A DNA stretch of 64,000 bases. Origin: Paraburkholderia oxyphila NBRC 105797. GTDB taxonomy: Bacteria; Pseudomonadota; Gammaproteobacteria; Burkholderiales; Burkholderiaceae. This document shows positions 8,914 to 17,220 of the stretch, piece after piece (the stretch's first letter is position 1; every line of letters begins with the position of its first letter). Location: NCBI RefSeq assembly GCF_000685075.1, contig NZ_BAYD01000010.1, forward strand, positions 1 to 64,000. Direction: 5' to 3'. The translations under genes were made by a program, and so were the position numbers. Below the pieces are notes generated by a model. The model was not told the DNA's origin, searched no databases, and saw nothing but the letters and a program-made list of their open reading frames with translations.

Positions 8914-9279
8914 GGTCAACTGGTTCGGTAAGTCAGCCTATCCTCTGGGTCCGCAAAACCCACGCGCAGGATGGGCCGCTCGAGCGCCACGCCAGGCCGC
9001 AACCCTTTCTTCTTTATAGTCGAGTTCGCTGATTCCTCGACTGCCTTCGACGCGAAGACACACTTCATCTACGCCCCCCGGCGCCGGCGACAACGCCAGG
9101 TTAGCCAGAGTCGATCCGTTTTACCAGCAACACTTAATTACTTCATTCCCCGAACTAAATTAAAGCTAACTCTCGGCGCTGACAATGGGTCAATGGCGGA
9201 TAAGCCCACGCAATCCCATACCCGCGTGTCATGACGACGACCTCCGCCCCGCTGAAACACCTCTATCAGGAGATCCCTT
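8914..9279. other. divergent regulatory region, binding protein / sugar symporter
   Basis: About 366 bases holding the promoters of both divergent genes. The stretch 9125-9180 is A+T-rich (ACTTAATTACTTC, AACTAAATTAAAG) and is the likeliest promoter core. I could not fix a convincing -35/-10 pair or a clear operator palindrome. No gene is seen here. Confidence 0.5.
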
Positions 9280-10686
9280 GTGAGTTCCATCACCACGCCG
9301 ACGACCGGCGGATTCTCTGGCGCAAACCGCTACGCCATCTTCGTCTCTCTCATGGCCGCGCTGGCGGGCCTGCTCTTCGGCCTCGATATCGGCGTGATCT
9401 CCGGTGCGCTGCCTTTCATCGCCAGGCACTTCACACTCAATGACCGCGTGCAGGAATGGGTCGTCAGCTCCATGATGGTTGGCGCAGCGGTTGGCGCGCT
9501 CGGTTCCGGCTGGCTGTCCTGGCACCTCGGTCGGCGCTCCACGCTCGGCTTGGCGGCGCTGTTATTCATTGGCGGGTCAATCTGGTGCGCACTGGCGCCG
9601 AGTCCCGAACAGCTGATCTTCGCGCGGTTGTTGCTCGGCGTCGCGGTGGGTGTCGCGTCGTTCACCGCGCCGCTGTACCTGTCCGAGATCGCACCCCGGC
9701 ATGTGCGCGGCGCGATGATCTCGACCTATCAACTGATGATTACGGTGGGCATTCTCGCGGCCTTCCTGTCGAACATCGGACTGTCGTACATCGCCGACTG
9801 GCGGTGGATGCTCGGCGTCATCGCGATTCCCGCCATGGTCTTCCTGCTCGGCGTCGTCGCGTTGCCCGATAGTCCGCGCTGGCTGCTCCAGCGCAACAGG
9901 ACGCAGGAAGCACGCGCTATCCTGCAGCGCCTGTGTGACGACCCTGCCGAGGTCGAGACCGAGATGCGCGACATCGAGGAGCAGAGCAAACAACCCAAAC
10001 AGGGCTGGAGTCTGCTGATGGCGAATTCAAACTTCCGCCGCTCGGTGTTGCTGGGCGCCGTGCTGCAGATCTTCCAGCAGCTCACCGGCATCAACGTGGT
10101 GATGTACTACGCGCCGCGCATCTTCGCACTGGCGGGCTTCGCGACGCATGAGCAGCAGCTCTGGGCCACGGTCATCGTCGGGCTCGTCAACGTGCTCGCC
10201 ACCTTCGGCGCCATTGCGATGGTCGACCGCTGGGGCCGCAAGCCCATTCTCTATGCAGGGTGCGCCGTGATGGCCGTGGGGATGGGCGCGCTGGCCGTGC
10301 TGCTCCACCAGGGTATCGATGGCACCGTGGTCCAGATGACGGCCGTCGCCTCGCTGCTCTTGTTCATCGCAGGCTTTGCCGTTTCCGCAGGCCCGCTCGT
10401 GTGGATCCTCTGCTCCGAGATACAGCCGCAACAGGGCCGCGATTTCGGCATTGCCGTGTCGACGTTCGTGAACTGGGCCGCCAACATCGTGGTGGCCGCG
10501 ACCTTCCTCAGCCTGCTCTCTGCAATCGGCGAATCGCACACGTTCTTTCTGTACGCAATCCTGAACGTGGTGTTCGGCGTGGTCGTGCTGCTTTATGTCC
10601 CCGAGACGCGCGGCGTGTCGCTCGAGACGCTCGGACGCAATCTCATGTCGGGCAAACGCCTGCGCGATCTCGGCCGGAATCGCTGA
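9280..10686 (+). CDS. MFS sugar:proton symporter, GalP/XylE/AraE type
   Basis: A 468-residue, 12-helix inner-membrane transporter of the sugar porter family. Diagnostic motifs are GLDIGVISGALPFI in TM1, the R-G-R/K-R loop motif (GRRSTLG), PDSPRWLL after TM6, QQLTGINVVMYYAP in TM7, DRWGRKP and the C-terminal PETRGVSLE. It imports hexoses or pentoses with protons; the exact sugar cannot be read. The GTG start at 9280 is preceded by AGGAGA at 9269-9274. A sensor-kinase gene follows after 12 bases and is probably cotranscribed, so sugar uptake and sensing may be linked. Confidence 0.94.
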   Translation: MSSITTPTTGGFSGANRYAIFVSLMAALAGLLFGLDIGVISGALPFIARHFTLNDRVQEWVVSSMMVGAAVGALGSGWLSWHLGRRSTLGLAALLFIGGSIWCALAPSPEQLIFARLLLGVAVGVASFTAPLYLSEIAPRHVRGAMISTYQLMITVGILAAFLSNIGLSYIADWRWMLGVIAIPAMVFLLGVVALPDSPRWLLQRNRTQEARAILQRLCDDPAEVETEMRDIEEQSKQPKQGWSLLMANSNFRRSVLLGAVLQIFQQLTGINVVMYYAPRIFALAGFATHEQQLWATVIVGLVNVLATFGAIAMVDRWGRKPILYAGCAVMAVGMGALAVLLHQGIDGTVVQMTAVASLLLFIAGFAVSAGPLVWILCSEIQPQQGRDFGIAVSTFVNWAANIVVAATFLSLLSAIGESHTFFLYAILNVVFGVVVLLYVPETRGVSLETLGRNLMSGKRLRDLGRNR

Positions 10687-10698
10687 TCGGCCAACAGC

Positions 10699-12042
10699 AT
10701 GAAATCGCTGAAGAACCAAATTACTGTGGCGTTGATCGCGCTCGTCGCAATCGTCGGCGTTGTCGATTCGCTTGCCTCCTACTGGCTCTCACGCAGGCAG
10801 ATCGGCGCGCTGCTGGACGTGCACTTGCAGGGGGCGGCGGTCTGGATGGCGGCGGGCAAGGTCGGCGCGATCGGCGCAAGCGGTCCGCCGCAACACTCGG
10901 TCGACGGCTTCGTTGGGCAAATCTGGAAGCGGGGCCTCGAACAGCCGACCGACGACACCGACCCCGAAGTGCTCTTCGATCGCGCCGCGCCTGAGGGGTA
11001 TTCGGTCGAGCGCATCGGCGGGAATCTCTACCGCATCTACACGTTGAGAAAGAACGACGGTGAGCTGACGTACCAGGTCGGCCAACCGATTGCCTTCCGC
11101 GAACAGACGGCAGGGCGTACCGCGCTGCAGAGCCTCGCTCCCGCGTTCATCCTGATCCCGCTCGTGTTGCTCGCCATCCCGCTAATCGTCAACCGCGCGT
11201 TCGCATCGCTCGTGCATGCCGGTGCGCAGGCCGAGTCCGTGGGCATCGGCCGCCTGAAGCCGCTCGACATCCCGGACGTGCCCGCCGAAGTGCGGCCGTT
11301 CACGGATTCGATCAATCGAATGATTACCCGGCTTCGGAGCGGTATCGAAGCGGAGAAGCGATTCATCGCCGATGCCGCCCATGAGCTGCGCACGCCTGTC
11401 ACCGCGATGCAGCTTCGTGTCGACAATCTGGCGAGGGCGCCCGACGAGTCGGCGCGGGCCGAGCGGATGACCGAGCTGCGCGAGGCGATCGCACGCGCGT
11501 CGACGATGATCCGGCAGCTTCTCTCGCTCGCGCGCGCCGATGCGCAACTCGATCAGGCGTCAACCGAAGGCGTGGATTTGCACGGGCTGATTCAGAAGCT
11601 CGTCGTGGACATTCTGCCCGTCGCGCAGGCACGCTCGATCGATCTGGGTGCGGGACGTTTCGAGGCCGCCAAGGTCCGGGCGCGCGAGGGCGACCTGCGC
11701 ATGGCCGTGCGCAACCTGCTCGAGAACGCACTGCGCTATACGCCGGCTGGCGGTGCCGTCGACATCGACGTTTACCCAAGCGGCGCCGACGTCGTGGTGC
11801 GCGTCACCGATAGCGGTCCGGGCATTCCGGAGGCTTCGCTGGAACGCGTGTTCGACCGGTTTTACCGGCTACATGCAGCGGATTCCGATGGCAGCGGACT
11901 GGGGCTCTCGATCGTCAAATCCGTCGTCAGGAAATACCATGGAACGATTTCGCTGCAAAACCGCAGCGACGGCCACAGCGGCCTGATTGCAACGATCGTG
12001 CTGCCGACGCAGCATAACGGCACGGCGCTCGACGCCCGATGA
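10699..12042 (+). CDS. QseC-like sensor histidine kinase
   Basis: A 447-residue inner-membrane kinase: TM1 (about 8-30), a periplasmic loop of about 115 residues, TM2 (about 145-165), HAMP-like linker, HisKA with His228 (DAAHELRTPVTAM), and HATPase with N box ENALRYTPAGG, DSGPGIP and GSGLGLSI. It lies 12 bases after the sugar-symporter gene with no adjacent response regulator, which is unusual for this class. It is paralogous to the kinase at 13799-15151. Its partner could be the OmpR regulator at 12870 or the degenerate one at 1509; neither can be settled here. Confidence 0.93.
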   Translation: MKSLKNQITVALIALVAIVGVVDSLASYWLSRRQIGALLDVHLQGAAVWMAAGKVGAIGASGPPQHSVDGFVGQIWKRGLEQPTDDTDPEVLFDRAAPEGYSVERIGGNLYRIYTLRKNDGELTYQVGQPIAFREQTAGRTALQSLAPAFILIPLVLLAIPLIVNRAFASLVHAGAQAESVGIGRLKPLDIPDVPAEVRPFTDSINRMITRLRSGIEAEKRFIADAAHELRTPVTAMQLRVDNLARAPDESARAERMTELREAIARASTMIRQLLSLARADAQLDQASTEGVDLHGLIQKLVVDILPVAQARSIDLGAGRFEAAKVRAREGDLRMAVRNLLENALRYTPAGGAVDIDVYPSGADVVVRVTDSGPGIPEASLERVFDRFYRLHAADSDGSGLGLSIVKSVVRKYHGTISLQNRSDGHSGLIATIVLPTQHNGTALDAR

Positions 12043-12070
12043 CGACCCGACTCGCCCTCTTCGACGGGGC

Positions 12071-12463
12071 TCAATGCCTCCGTGAGCGCAGTTCGCGGTG
12101 GCCGGCGAACAGGGCGTCTGCGGCGCATATCGACTCGCGATCGACCGCCTGAAGGCGCCAGTAGCCCGGCGTCTGCGTCTGCGCCTGCAACACGCTGGAC
12201 GGCCAGATGACTTGCCCGTGCGTTGCGCTGACCTCCTGCCGTCGCGTCACGATGAGGCCGCTAATCGTGCATAGCGGCCGGTCGCTCGCCGGAGCGCAGA
12301 GCACGATCTGGCCATCGGACTCCTGAATCTCGCCCCAGGTCGGCAGGTCCACGCCTTGATGCGATTCACGCGACCAGCGCTTTTGCCGGGTGTCGAGCCA
12401 TACGAGGGCAAAGTGGGGATTGGCGGTCCGCTCGGGACTATTGATGAGGATGGTCAGTCGCAT
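12071..12463 (-). CDS. hypothetical protein
   Basis: A 130-residue soluble protein convergent with the upstream kinase gene, leaving 28 bases between the two stops. GGAG sits 7 bases before the ATG at 12463, which supports it as a real gene. The composition (many W, Q, S) and an SGLIVTRRQEV segment suggest a small beta-rich domain. I recognise no family, signal peptide or membrane helix. Confidence 0.6.
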   Translation of the reverse strand: MRLTILINSPERTANPHFALVWLDTRQKRWSRESHQGVDLPTWGEIQESDGQIVLCAPASDRPLCTISGLIVTRRQEVSATHGQVIWPSSVLQAQTQTPGYWRLQAVDRESICAADALFAGHRELRSRRH

Positions 12464-12869
12464 GGATGACTCCAGTGAGGGCTACCTTGGGGCGAATCGC
12501 AGGCAGGGAATAGTCTACAGGAATGTAAGGCTATTGAAAGATAATATTGAGGCGCTCACGCGCTCGCCGCCTGCGTGCCCATGCCATGTTCGGATGCGCA
12601 AATTAGTAGAAGGTTAGCCGGCTGTTGGAGCGCTCACTCCCCCGTCTCGTTCGGACAGCCACGGCTCGATGTCTCGCGTCGGCGCAATCGGTGCCGGTGG
12701 CGAATAGCGGATCCACATAGCGTGCGTCGTCCCGCGCCACGGATTGACAATCCACGAACGATTACAAACATTCGGATGCCGAACCATCTGGCAAGCCGAT
12801 CAAGCGGAGCCGGGTTCGATCATGTTTCCAGCGGCGGCAGTCGACGCCGCTGGAAACGCGCGAACACTG
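12464..12869. other. non-coding gap with a strong hairpin near its right end
   Basis: About 400 bases. The left part carries the ribosome-binding site and presumably the promoter of the minus-strand hypothetical gene. Around 12500-12560 it is A+T-rich. I see no further gene; the right end holds the hairpin listed separately. Confidence 0.5.
12824..12857. terminator. 13-bp perfect hairpin after the OmpR-type regulator gene
   Basis: GTTTCCAGCGGCG at 12824-12836 is exactly inverted at 12845-12857 with an 8-base loop. It sits 12 bases past the stop of the minus-strand regulator gene. No T-run follows, so it may protect the transcript 3' end or be a weak terminator. Confidence 0.55.
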
Positions 12870-13583
12870 TCATTCGCGCGCCTCACATCCATCGGCCGGC
12901 GGCAGGTCCGATTGCTCGTCGCGGGCGGCCACGTCGATGGTCCAGCCGAAGCCCCGAATATTCCGTATCACGTCGTGCCCGAATTTCTTGCGCACGCCGT
13001 GAATGAGCACGGCCACCGCATTGCTCTCGACTTCTTCACCCCAGCCATACAGCCGGTCCTCGAGCTGTGCGCGTGAGAGGATCATGCCGGGACGCTCGAG
13101 CAGTGCCGCCATGAGCGAAAACTCCCGCGCGGACAGCCCTTCGCGATGCCCCTTGAAGCAGAGTTCGCGCGTATCGAGATTCAGGCTCAACGTTTCATCG
13201 CCGAGCACCGAGACGGCTGAGCCGGCGTGGCGGCGCATCACCGCGCGGATGCGCGCCAGCAGCTCGGAAGTGTTGAACGGCTTGAGCAGGTAATCGTCGG
13301 CGCCGATGTCGAGGCCGCGAATGCGGGTCTCGATGTTGTCGCGAGCCGTCACAATGAGGACCGGCGTGGTGCAGGCGCGCCCTCGCGCGGTGGCTAAAAC
13401 GTCGATGCCGTCCGAGCCTGGCAGACCGAGGTCCAGCAGTACGATCGAATAGGCGTTGCCCACCATGGCCTCCTTGGCCTGCGCGCCGTCCCGGATCCAG
13501 TCCACGCTGTAGCCGGCGTCTTTCAATGCGCGCATCAAGCCTTGGCCGATATCGATGTCGTCTTCAACGATGAGGATTCGCAT
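12870..13583 (-). CDS. OmpR-family response regulator (QseB/PmrA-like)
   Basis: A 237-residue regulator with an intact receiver: acidic pair ED7-8/D9, phospho-acceptor Asp51 (LLDLGLPG), Thr79, Lys101. The winged-helix domain follows (about 130-220, with YGWGEEVESNAV and the recognition-helix segment). It is divergent from the sensor kinase at 13799, a standard two-component pair with a 215-base shared promoter region. Because the paralogue at 1509 has lost the key residues, this copy is the informative control for that comparison. Confidence 0.95.
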   Translation of the reverse strand: MRILIVEDDIDIGQGLMRALKDAGYSVDWIRDGAQAKEAMVGNAYSIVLLDLGLPGSDGIDVLATARGRACTTPVLIVTARDNIETRIRGLDIGADDYLLKPFNTSELLARIRAVMRRHAGSAVSVLGDETLSLNLDTRELCFKGHREGLSAREFSLMAALLERPGMILSRAQLEDRLYGWGEEVESNAVAVLIHGVRKKFGHDVIRNIRGFGWTIDVAARDEQSDLPPADGCEARE

Positions 13584-13798
13584 GGTCAGTCATCCGCATG
13601 AATGGGCCGCTCCAACACAGACGTCGGTCGCCGGTGCACGCGCGATTGTGATCCAACGAAGCGGGCAAAAGCAAGCGCGGGATTGCGCCAGGCGATGACG
13701 AATCGTCCCCGTAATCTGATATCGTTGGCGCACGAGCGAGCGCTGGCGGCGCGGCTTCGGGCTGCTGACCGCCACCGGCCACTGCGGGGCGAACCGTC

Positions 13799-15151
13799 AT
13801 GCGCATCAAAACCAGGTCTCTGAGCACCCAGCTGATCGTCTCGCTGGGTCTGCTGCTCTCCATCTTCGGAATCATGCAAGGCGTGAGCTCCTACCGGCTC
13901 GCCCTCGTAGGCGTGGATGCCCTGCTGGACGATCGGCTCTCGACCGTTGCAGCGCGCATACGCGACGTGTACGAGGCCGCCATTCCGCACCGCTCCAACG
14001 GCTCGGGCAACGCCGACGATATCGTCGTCGTCGTTTGGACTGCAGAACACAAGTCACCCGCCCGTACCACCGATAGCGCCGTCGTGTTCGACCGCAATTC
14101 ACCCACGGGTTTCTCGCAGCAATTCGCTGCACACGAGGCATGGCGCGTCTATACGCTCGTCACCTATGACGAGGTCATTCAGGTTGGCCAACGGATTTCG
14201 GTGCGGGTACGCATGGCGCAAGACAGCGCGGCACGCGCGCTGATGCCCATTTACGTGCTGATTCCAGCCGTGTGGATTGCAGTGTACATTTGCGTGCGCC
14301 GCGCGTTCCGGGTGCTCGACCGGCTCGGGCGCCGCGCCCAGGCCATCGATTCGGCGCACCTCGTGGCCCTGCCGGACGAAGGCCTCCCCGTCGAGCTGCT
14401 GCCGTTCGTCAGCTCGATCAATCGCATGATCCAGCGGCTCGACGAATCGATGCGGCTCGAGCGCGATTTCATTTCCGATGCCGCACACGAGCTGCGTACC
14501 CCGCTCACGGCGCTGAAATTGCAGGCAGACAATCTGCAGGGCGACATCGCTCCGCAAAACCGCGAGCGCTTCCAGGCACTCCGGCGTGGCATCGAACGCA
14601 CGAGCACACTCGTTGAGCAGCTGTTGCAGCTTGCGCGCGCGGATGCGCAGATGACGTCGACGCCACCTGCTGCGCTCGAGCTCACGGCGCTCGTGGCTTC
14701 GGTCGTCTCCGAGCTGCTGCCCATCGCCAACCAGAAGCGTATCGACATCGGCGCAAGCGAATTGACGCCCGCGCGCATTTGCGCAACCGAGCCGGACCTG
14801 CACGCCGTGGTCAAGAACCTGGTCGGCAACGCGCTGCGCTATACGCCCGCCGGCGGCTCGATCGATTTGCGCGTGCTCGCCGCCGATGGCTATGCGCGCA
14901 TCGAAATTGCGGACACCGGACCCGGCATTCCCGAAGACGCGCTTCCTCGTGTATTCGACCGGTTCTATCGAGTGAACCATGGGGTCGAGGGAAGCGGTCT
15001 CGGGCTTGCGATCGTACGCGCGATCGTCACACGCTACAGCGGTCGCGTGACGCTCGAGAATCGCCATGACGGCGTGACGGGGCTGCGTGCCGTAGTGGAA
15101 ATCCCCCTGCTCGCCGAGGACGGCGTGCGCTGCGCCGAAGCGACCGGCTAA
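13799..15151 (+). CDS. QseC/TctE-like sensor histidine kinase
   Basis: A 450-residue inner-membrane kinase with TM1 (about 12-30), a periplasmic loop (about 32-145) and TM2 (about 148-168). Next come a HAMP-like linker, HisKA with His230 (DAAHELRTPLTAL), and HATPase with GNALRYTPAGG, DTGPGIP and GSGLGLAI. It forms the partner of the divergent regulator at 12870-13583. It is paralogous to the kinase at 10699, differing mainly in the periplasmic loop, so the two presumably sense different signals. Confidence 0.95.
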   Translation: MRIKTRSLSTQLIVSLGLLLSIFGIMQGVSSYRLALVGVDALLDDRLSTVAARIRDVYEAAIPHRSNGSGNADDIVVVVWTAEHKSPARTTDSAVVFDRNSPTGFSQQFAAHEAWRVYTLVTYDEVIQVGQRISVRVRMAQDSAARALMPIYVLIPAVWIAVYICVRRAFRVLDRLGRRAQAIDSAHLVALPDEGLPVELLPFVSSINRMIQRLDESMRLERDFISDAAHELRTPLTALKLQADNLQGDIAPQNRERFQALRRGIERTSTLVEQLLQLARADAQMTSTPPAALELTALVASVVSELLPIANQKRIDIGASELTPARICATEPDLHAVVKNLVGNALRYTPAGGSIDLRVLAADGYARIEIADTGPGIPEDALPRVFDRFYRVNHGVEGSGLGLAIVRAIVTRYSGRVTLENRHDGVTGLRAVVEIPLLAEDGVRCAEATG

Positions 15152-15250
15152 CTCACGCCTAATTCTGATTGACGAAGATGCTTCTCAACGACGGCCCCAC
15201 GTCGGCGTAAGACACGGCCTCCAGCCGTGTCCCGTTCAAGGAGAACCATC

Positions 15251-15436
15251 ATGTTCGCAATGCTCATTAGCAAGCTCGAAGCGTACTTCGCCATCGAGGG
15301 AGACAAACGACGCGACGCCTACCTCGCGTCATCGGCGGATCTCGCGGAACTCGAGCGCCGAAGCCGGTATTTCGACACTAACCACAATCCGTTTGCGCAT
15401 TACTACCACGACGAGCACACCGACTCGCGACGTTGA
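15251..15436 (+). CDS. DUF3563-family small protein
   Basis: A 61-residue protein with the family pattern: an amphipathic N terminus (SKLEAYF), a central DAYLASSADLAELERR segment and a basic/aromatic tail. AAGGAG at 15238-15243 precedes the ATG at 15251, a strong site, so this start is preferred over an upstream in-frame ATG. The family is common as small stand-alone genes in Burkholderiales; function unknown. Confidence 0.85.
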   Translation: MFAMLISKLEAYFAIEGDKRRDAYLASSADLAELERRSRYFDTNHNPFAHYYHDEHTDSRR

Positions 15437-15510
15437 CGCGACGGGAGATCACTCAGGCCTAATTTTCCAGCATCAGAATGCTATCCGTGCACTTACTGGA
15501 TACCCTCATC

Positions 15511-16059
15511 ATGAAATCCTCACGAAGCGCCTGTCTCACCCTGGCGGCCTGCCTGGCAGCCGTCGCCCTCGGCGGGTGCGCCGTCATTCCGCCAACGGGC
15601 CCAAGCGTGGTCGCATTGCCGCCGAATGGCAAGCCGCTAGACGAGTTCCGGCAGGAGGACTATGCATGCAGGGATTACGCCTTTCGCACGGACAGCGCCA
15701 ACCCGCCGCTGGCAAGCCACGATGGGCTGGGCAGTACGGTAATCGGCACGGCAGGCGGCGCGGCAGCGGGAGCGCTCCTGGGGGCTGCGGCGGGCGATGC
15801 CGGTGTTGGCGCGGCGATCGGAGCCGGGGCGGGCTTGCTGCTCGGGAGCGCCGTGGGCGCCAATAACGCGCAGGCGAGTTCTGCGAGTATGCAGGCCAGC
15901 TACGATGCGGCTTACTCGCAATGCATGGCGTCAAAGGGCAATCAGATTACGCAGCCCGCCGTCTATGCCACCGCGCCCGCGTATGCGCCACCACCCGTCG
16001 TGGCTCCGGCGCCCGTTGTCTATGGCTATCCTCGCCCGTTCGGTTACTGGGCGTACTAA
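15511..16059 (+). CDS. glycine-zipper outer-membrane lipoprotein
   Basis: A 182-residue lipoprotein. The signal peptide ends in the lipobox LGGC (Cys about 23). Residues about 75-125 are a glycine-zipper region (repeated GAAAGALLGAA and GAGAGLLLGSA patterns), typical of YMGG/SlyB-like envelope proteins. The tail is proline-, alanine- and tyrosine-rich (APPPVVAPAPV). The start at 15511 fits the signal peptide; an in-frame ATG 11 codons upstream would spoil it. Probably anchored in the outer membrane and involved in envelope stability; exact role unknown. Confidence 0.85.
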   Translation: MKSSRSACLTLAACLAAVALGGCAVIPPTGPSVVALPPNGKPLDEFRQEDYACRDYAFRTDSANPPLASHDGLGSTVIGTAGGAAAGALLGAAAGDAGVGAAIGAGAGLLLGSAVGANNAQASSASMQASYDAAYSQCMASKGNQITQPAVYATAPAYAPPPVVAPAPVVYGYPRPFGYWAY

Positions 16060-16285
16060 GGGCACGCCCGGTGGCCTGCCGGGCAGCATCAGTGGTCGAA
16101 CCGGCCAGACTGCCAGCGACTGACCCGGACTGACGTGGCGCCAGTTGCCCGGCATGTCCCGGATGTGCCGCCGCGCGTATGCGCTGAATAATCCCGCGCT
16201 AACTCGACCGCTTCAAGATGAAAACGCGATCCAGGAAAAGCTAACCGCTATTCCTGCTGTCCTCTTCATTATCCGAGGCCTTGAA

Positions 16286-16798
16286 ATGTCCAATATCATC
16301 GTTGTTGCAATCAGCCCGAATCCGACCGACGCCTTCCTTGCGTCGGCGCTCGACGTCGCCAGACATTGCGATGCACGCATTGTCGCTGTGCATATCGTCG
16401 ACTTGATGCCCTGCTTTTTGGGGGCCGACTTCGACTATGGCCTGATCGTGGGTGCCATGGAAGAAGGCGGCCAGACGACGCTGGCTGACGCAATGCGGAT
16501 ACTGGAGAGCAATGGACGCGGCGTTGAAGCGCAGCTGTTGACGTCATCGCTGTCCGGCTCGACGCTCGGCCGCCAGATAGCTGAAGTCTGTGAAGCAAGG
16601 GGTGCTGCGCGCGTTCTCCTCGGAAAGCGCAAAGCGAGCTGGTGGCGCTTCATGAACGAAGACGTCGCCGCTTCCGTGCGCCAGCACACGAGCACACCCG
16701 TGCACATCATCGGCAAAGCGCGCTCCGCGCCCACCAGTCAACGCCCGCTCCCACAGGCCGTGCCCACCGGGCGGAGCGCTCCGAAGCCACAGCCGTAA
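16286..16798 (+). CDS. UspA-type universal stress protein
   Basis: A 170-residue cytoplasmic protein with an Usp fold: N-terminal strand SNIIVVAISPNPTDAF, a middle IVAVHIVDL strand, and a C-terminal nucleotide-loop-like segment ending VHIIGK. The classic G-2x-G-9x-G-S/T ATP motif is not clean, so it may not bind ATP. A proline-rich tail of about 25 residues follows the domain. The start at 16286 is chosen because the fold begins there; upstream in-frame codons are unlike the family. Confidence 0.82.
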   Translation: MSNIIVVAISPNPTDAFLASALDVARHCDARIVAVHIVDLMPCFLGADFDYGLIVGAMEEGGQTTLADAMRILESNGRGVEAQLLTSSLSGSTLGRQIAEVCEARGAARVLLGKRKASWWRFMNEDVAASVRQHTSTPVHIIGKARSAPTSQRPLPQAVPTGRSAPKPQP

Positions 16799-16874
16799 GC
16801 ACCATCGATCAGGATGAATTCGCTGACGTCGTGCACTCACGTTCTTCCCTTCCCTTATCTAATGGACGGCACAA

Positions 16875-17066
16875 ATGAATTTCCACCCTTCTCTGTTTGA
16901 TTTTCTTGCCATCGGCGGCTGCATGTTCGCAATCTCAGTCTGGGCTGCACTACTGAGCGAGAAAATCGACCTTTACCTGACTGGCTCGAAATCCCCGCGG
17001 CCTTCGTTTGCCGTGCCCCGCGAGAACGCCAGTCAGGCTGAACTTGTTCGCCGCACCACACGCTAG
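16875..17066 (+). CDS. small membrane protein, hypothetical
   Basis: A 63-residue protein with one hydrophobic helix (about 10-28, FLAIGGCMFAISVWAALL) followed by a polar, basic tail. The ribosome-binding site is weak (GGCAC region), so confidence is moderate. It lies between the stress-protein gene and a very long hairpin. No family recognised. Confidence 0.5.
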   Translation: MNFHPSLFDFLAIGGCMFAISVWAALLSEKIDLYLTGSKSPRPSFAVPRENASQAELVRRTTR

Positions 17067-17074
17067 CAAGACGC

Positions 17075-17143
17075 CGCTCAAAGGGCAAGCGTCGCAATCG
17101 ACAGCCCTGAGCGGCTTCGGTTGCGACGCTTGCCCTTTGAGCG
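17075..17143. repeat. 23-bp perfect inverted repeat (long hairpin)
   Basis: The bases 17075-17097 are the exact reverse complement of 17121-17143. The 23-base centre can pair further (TCGA/TTCGG and AGCC/GGCT, one bulge), so the whole 69 bases can form a hairpin of about 30 bp. It lies between convergent genes (stop at 17066 and at 17221). No T-run follows either arm. Confidence 0.8.
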
Positions 17144-17220
17144 CCGCGCAAGAGACTGTCTGGCGAAATCGATAACGTGCGGTGCGCTCCGAACGACTTC
17201 AACGGCAAGCGCAACGAGCG

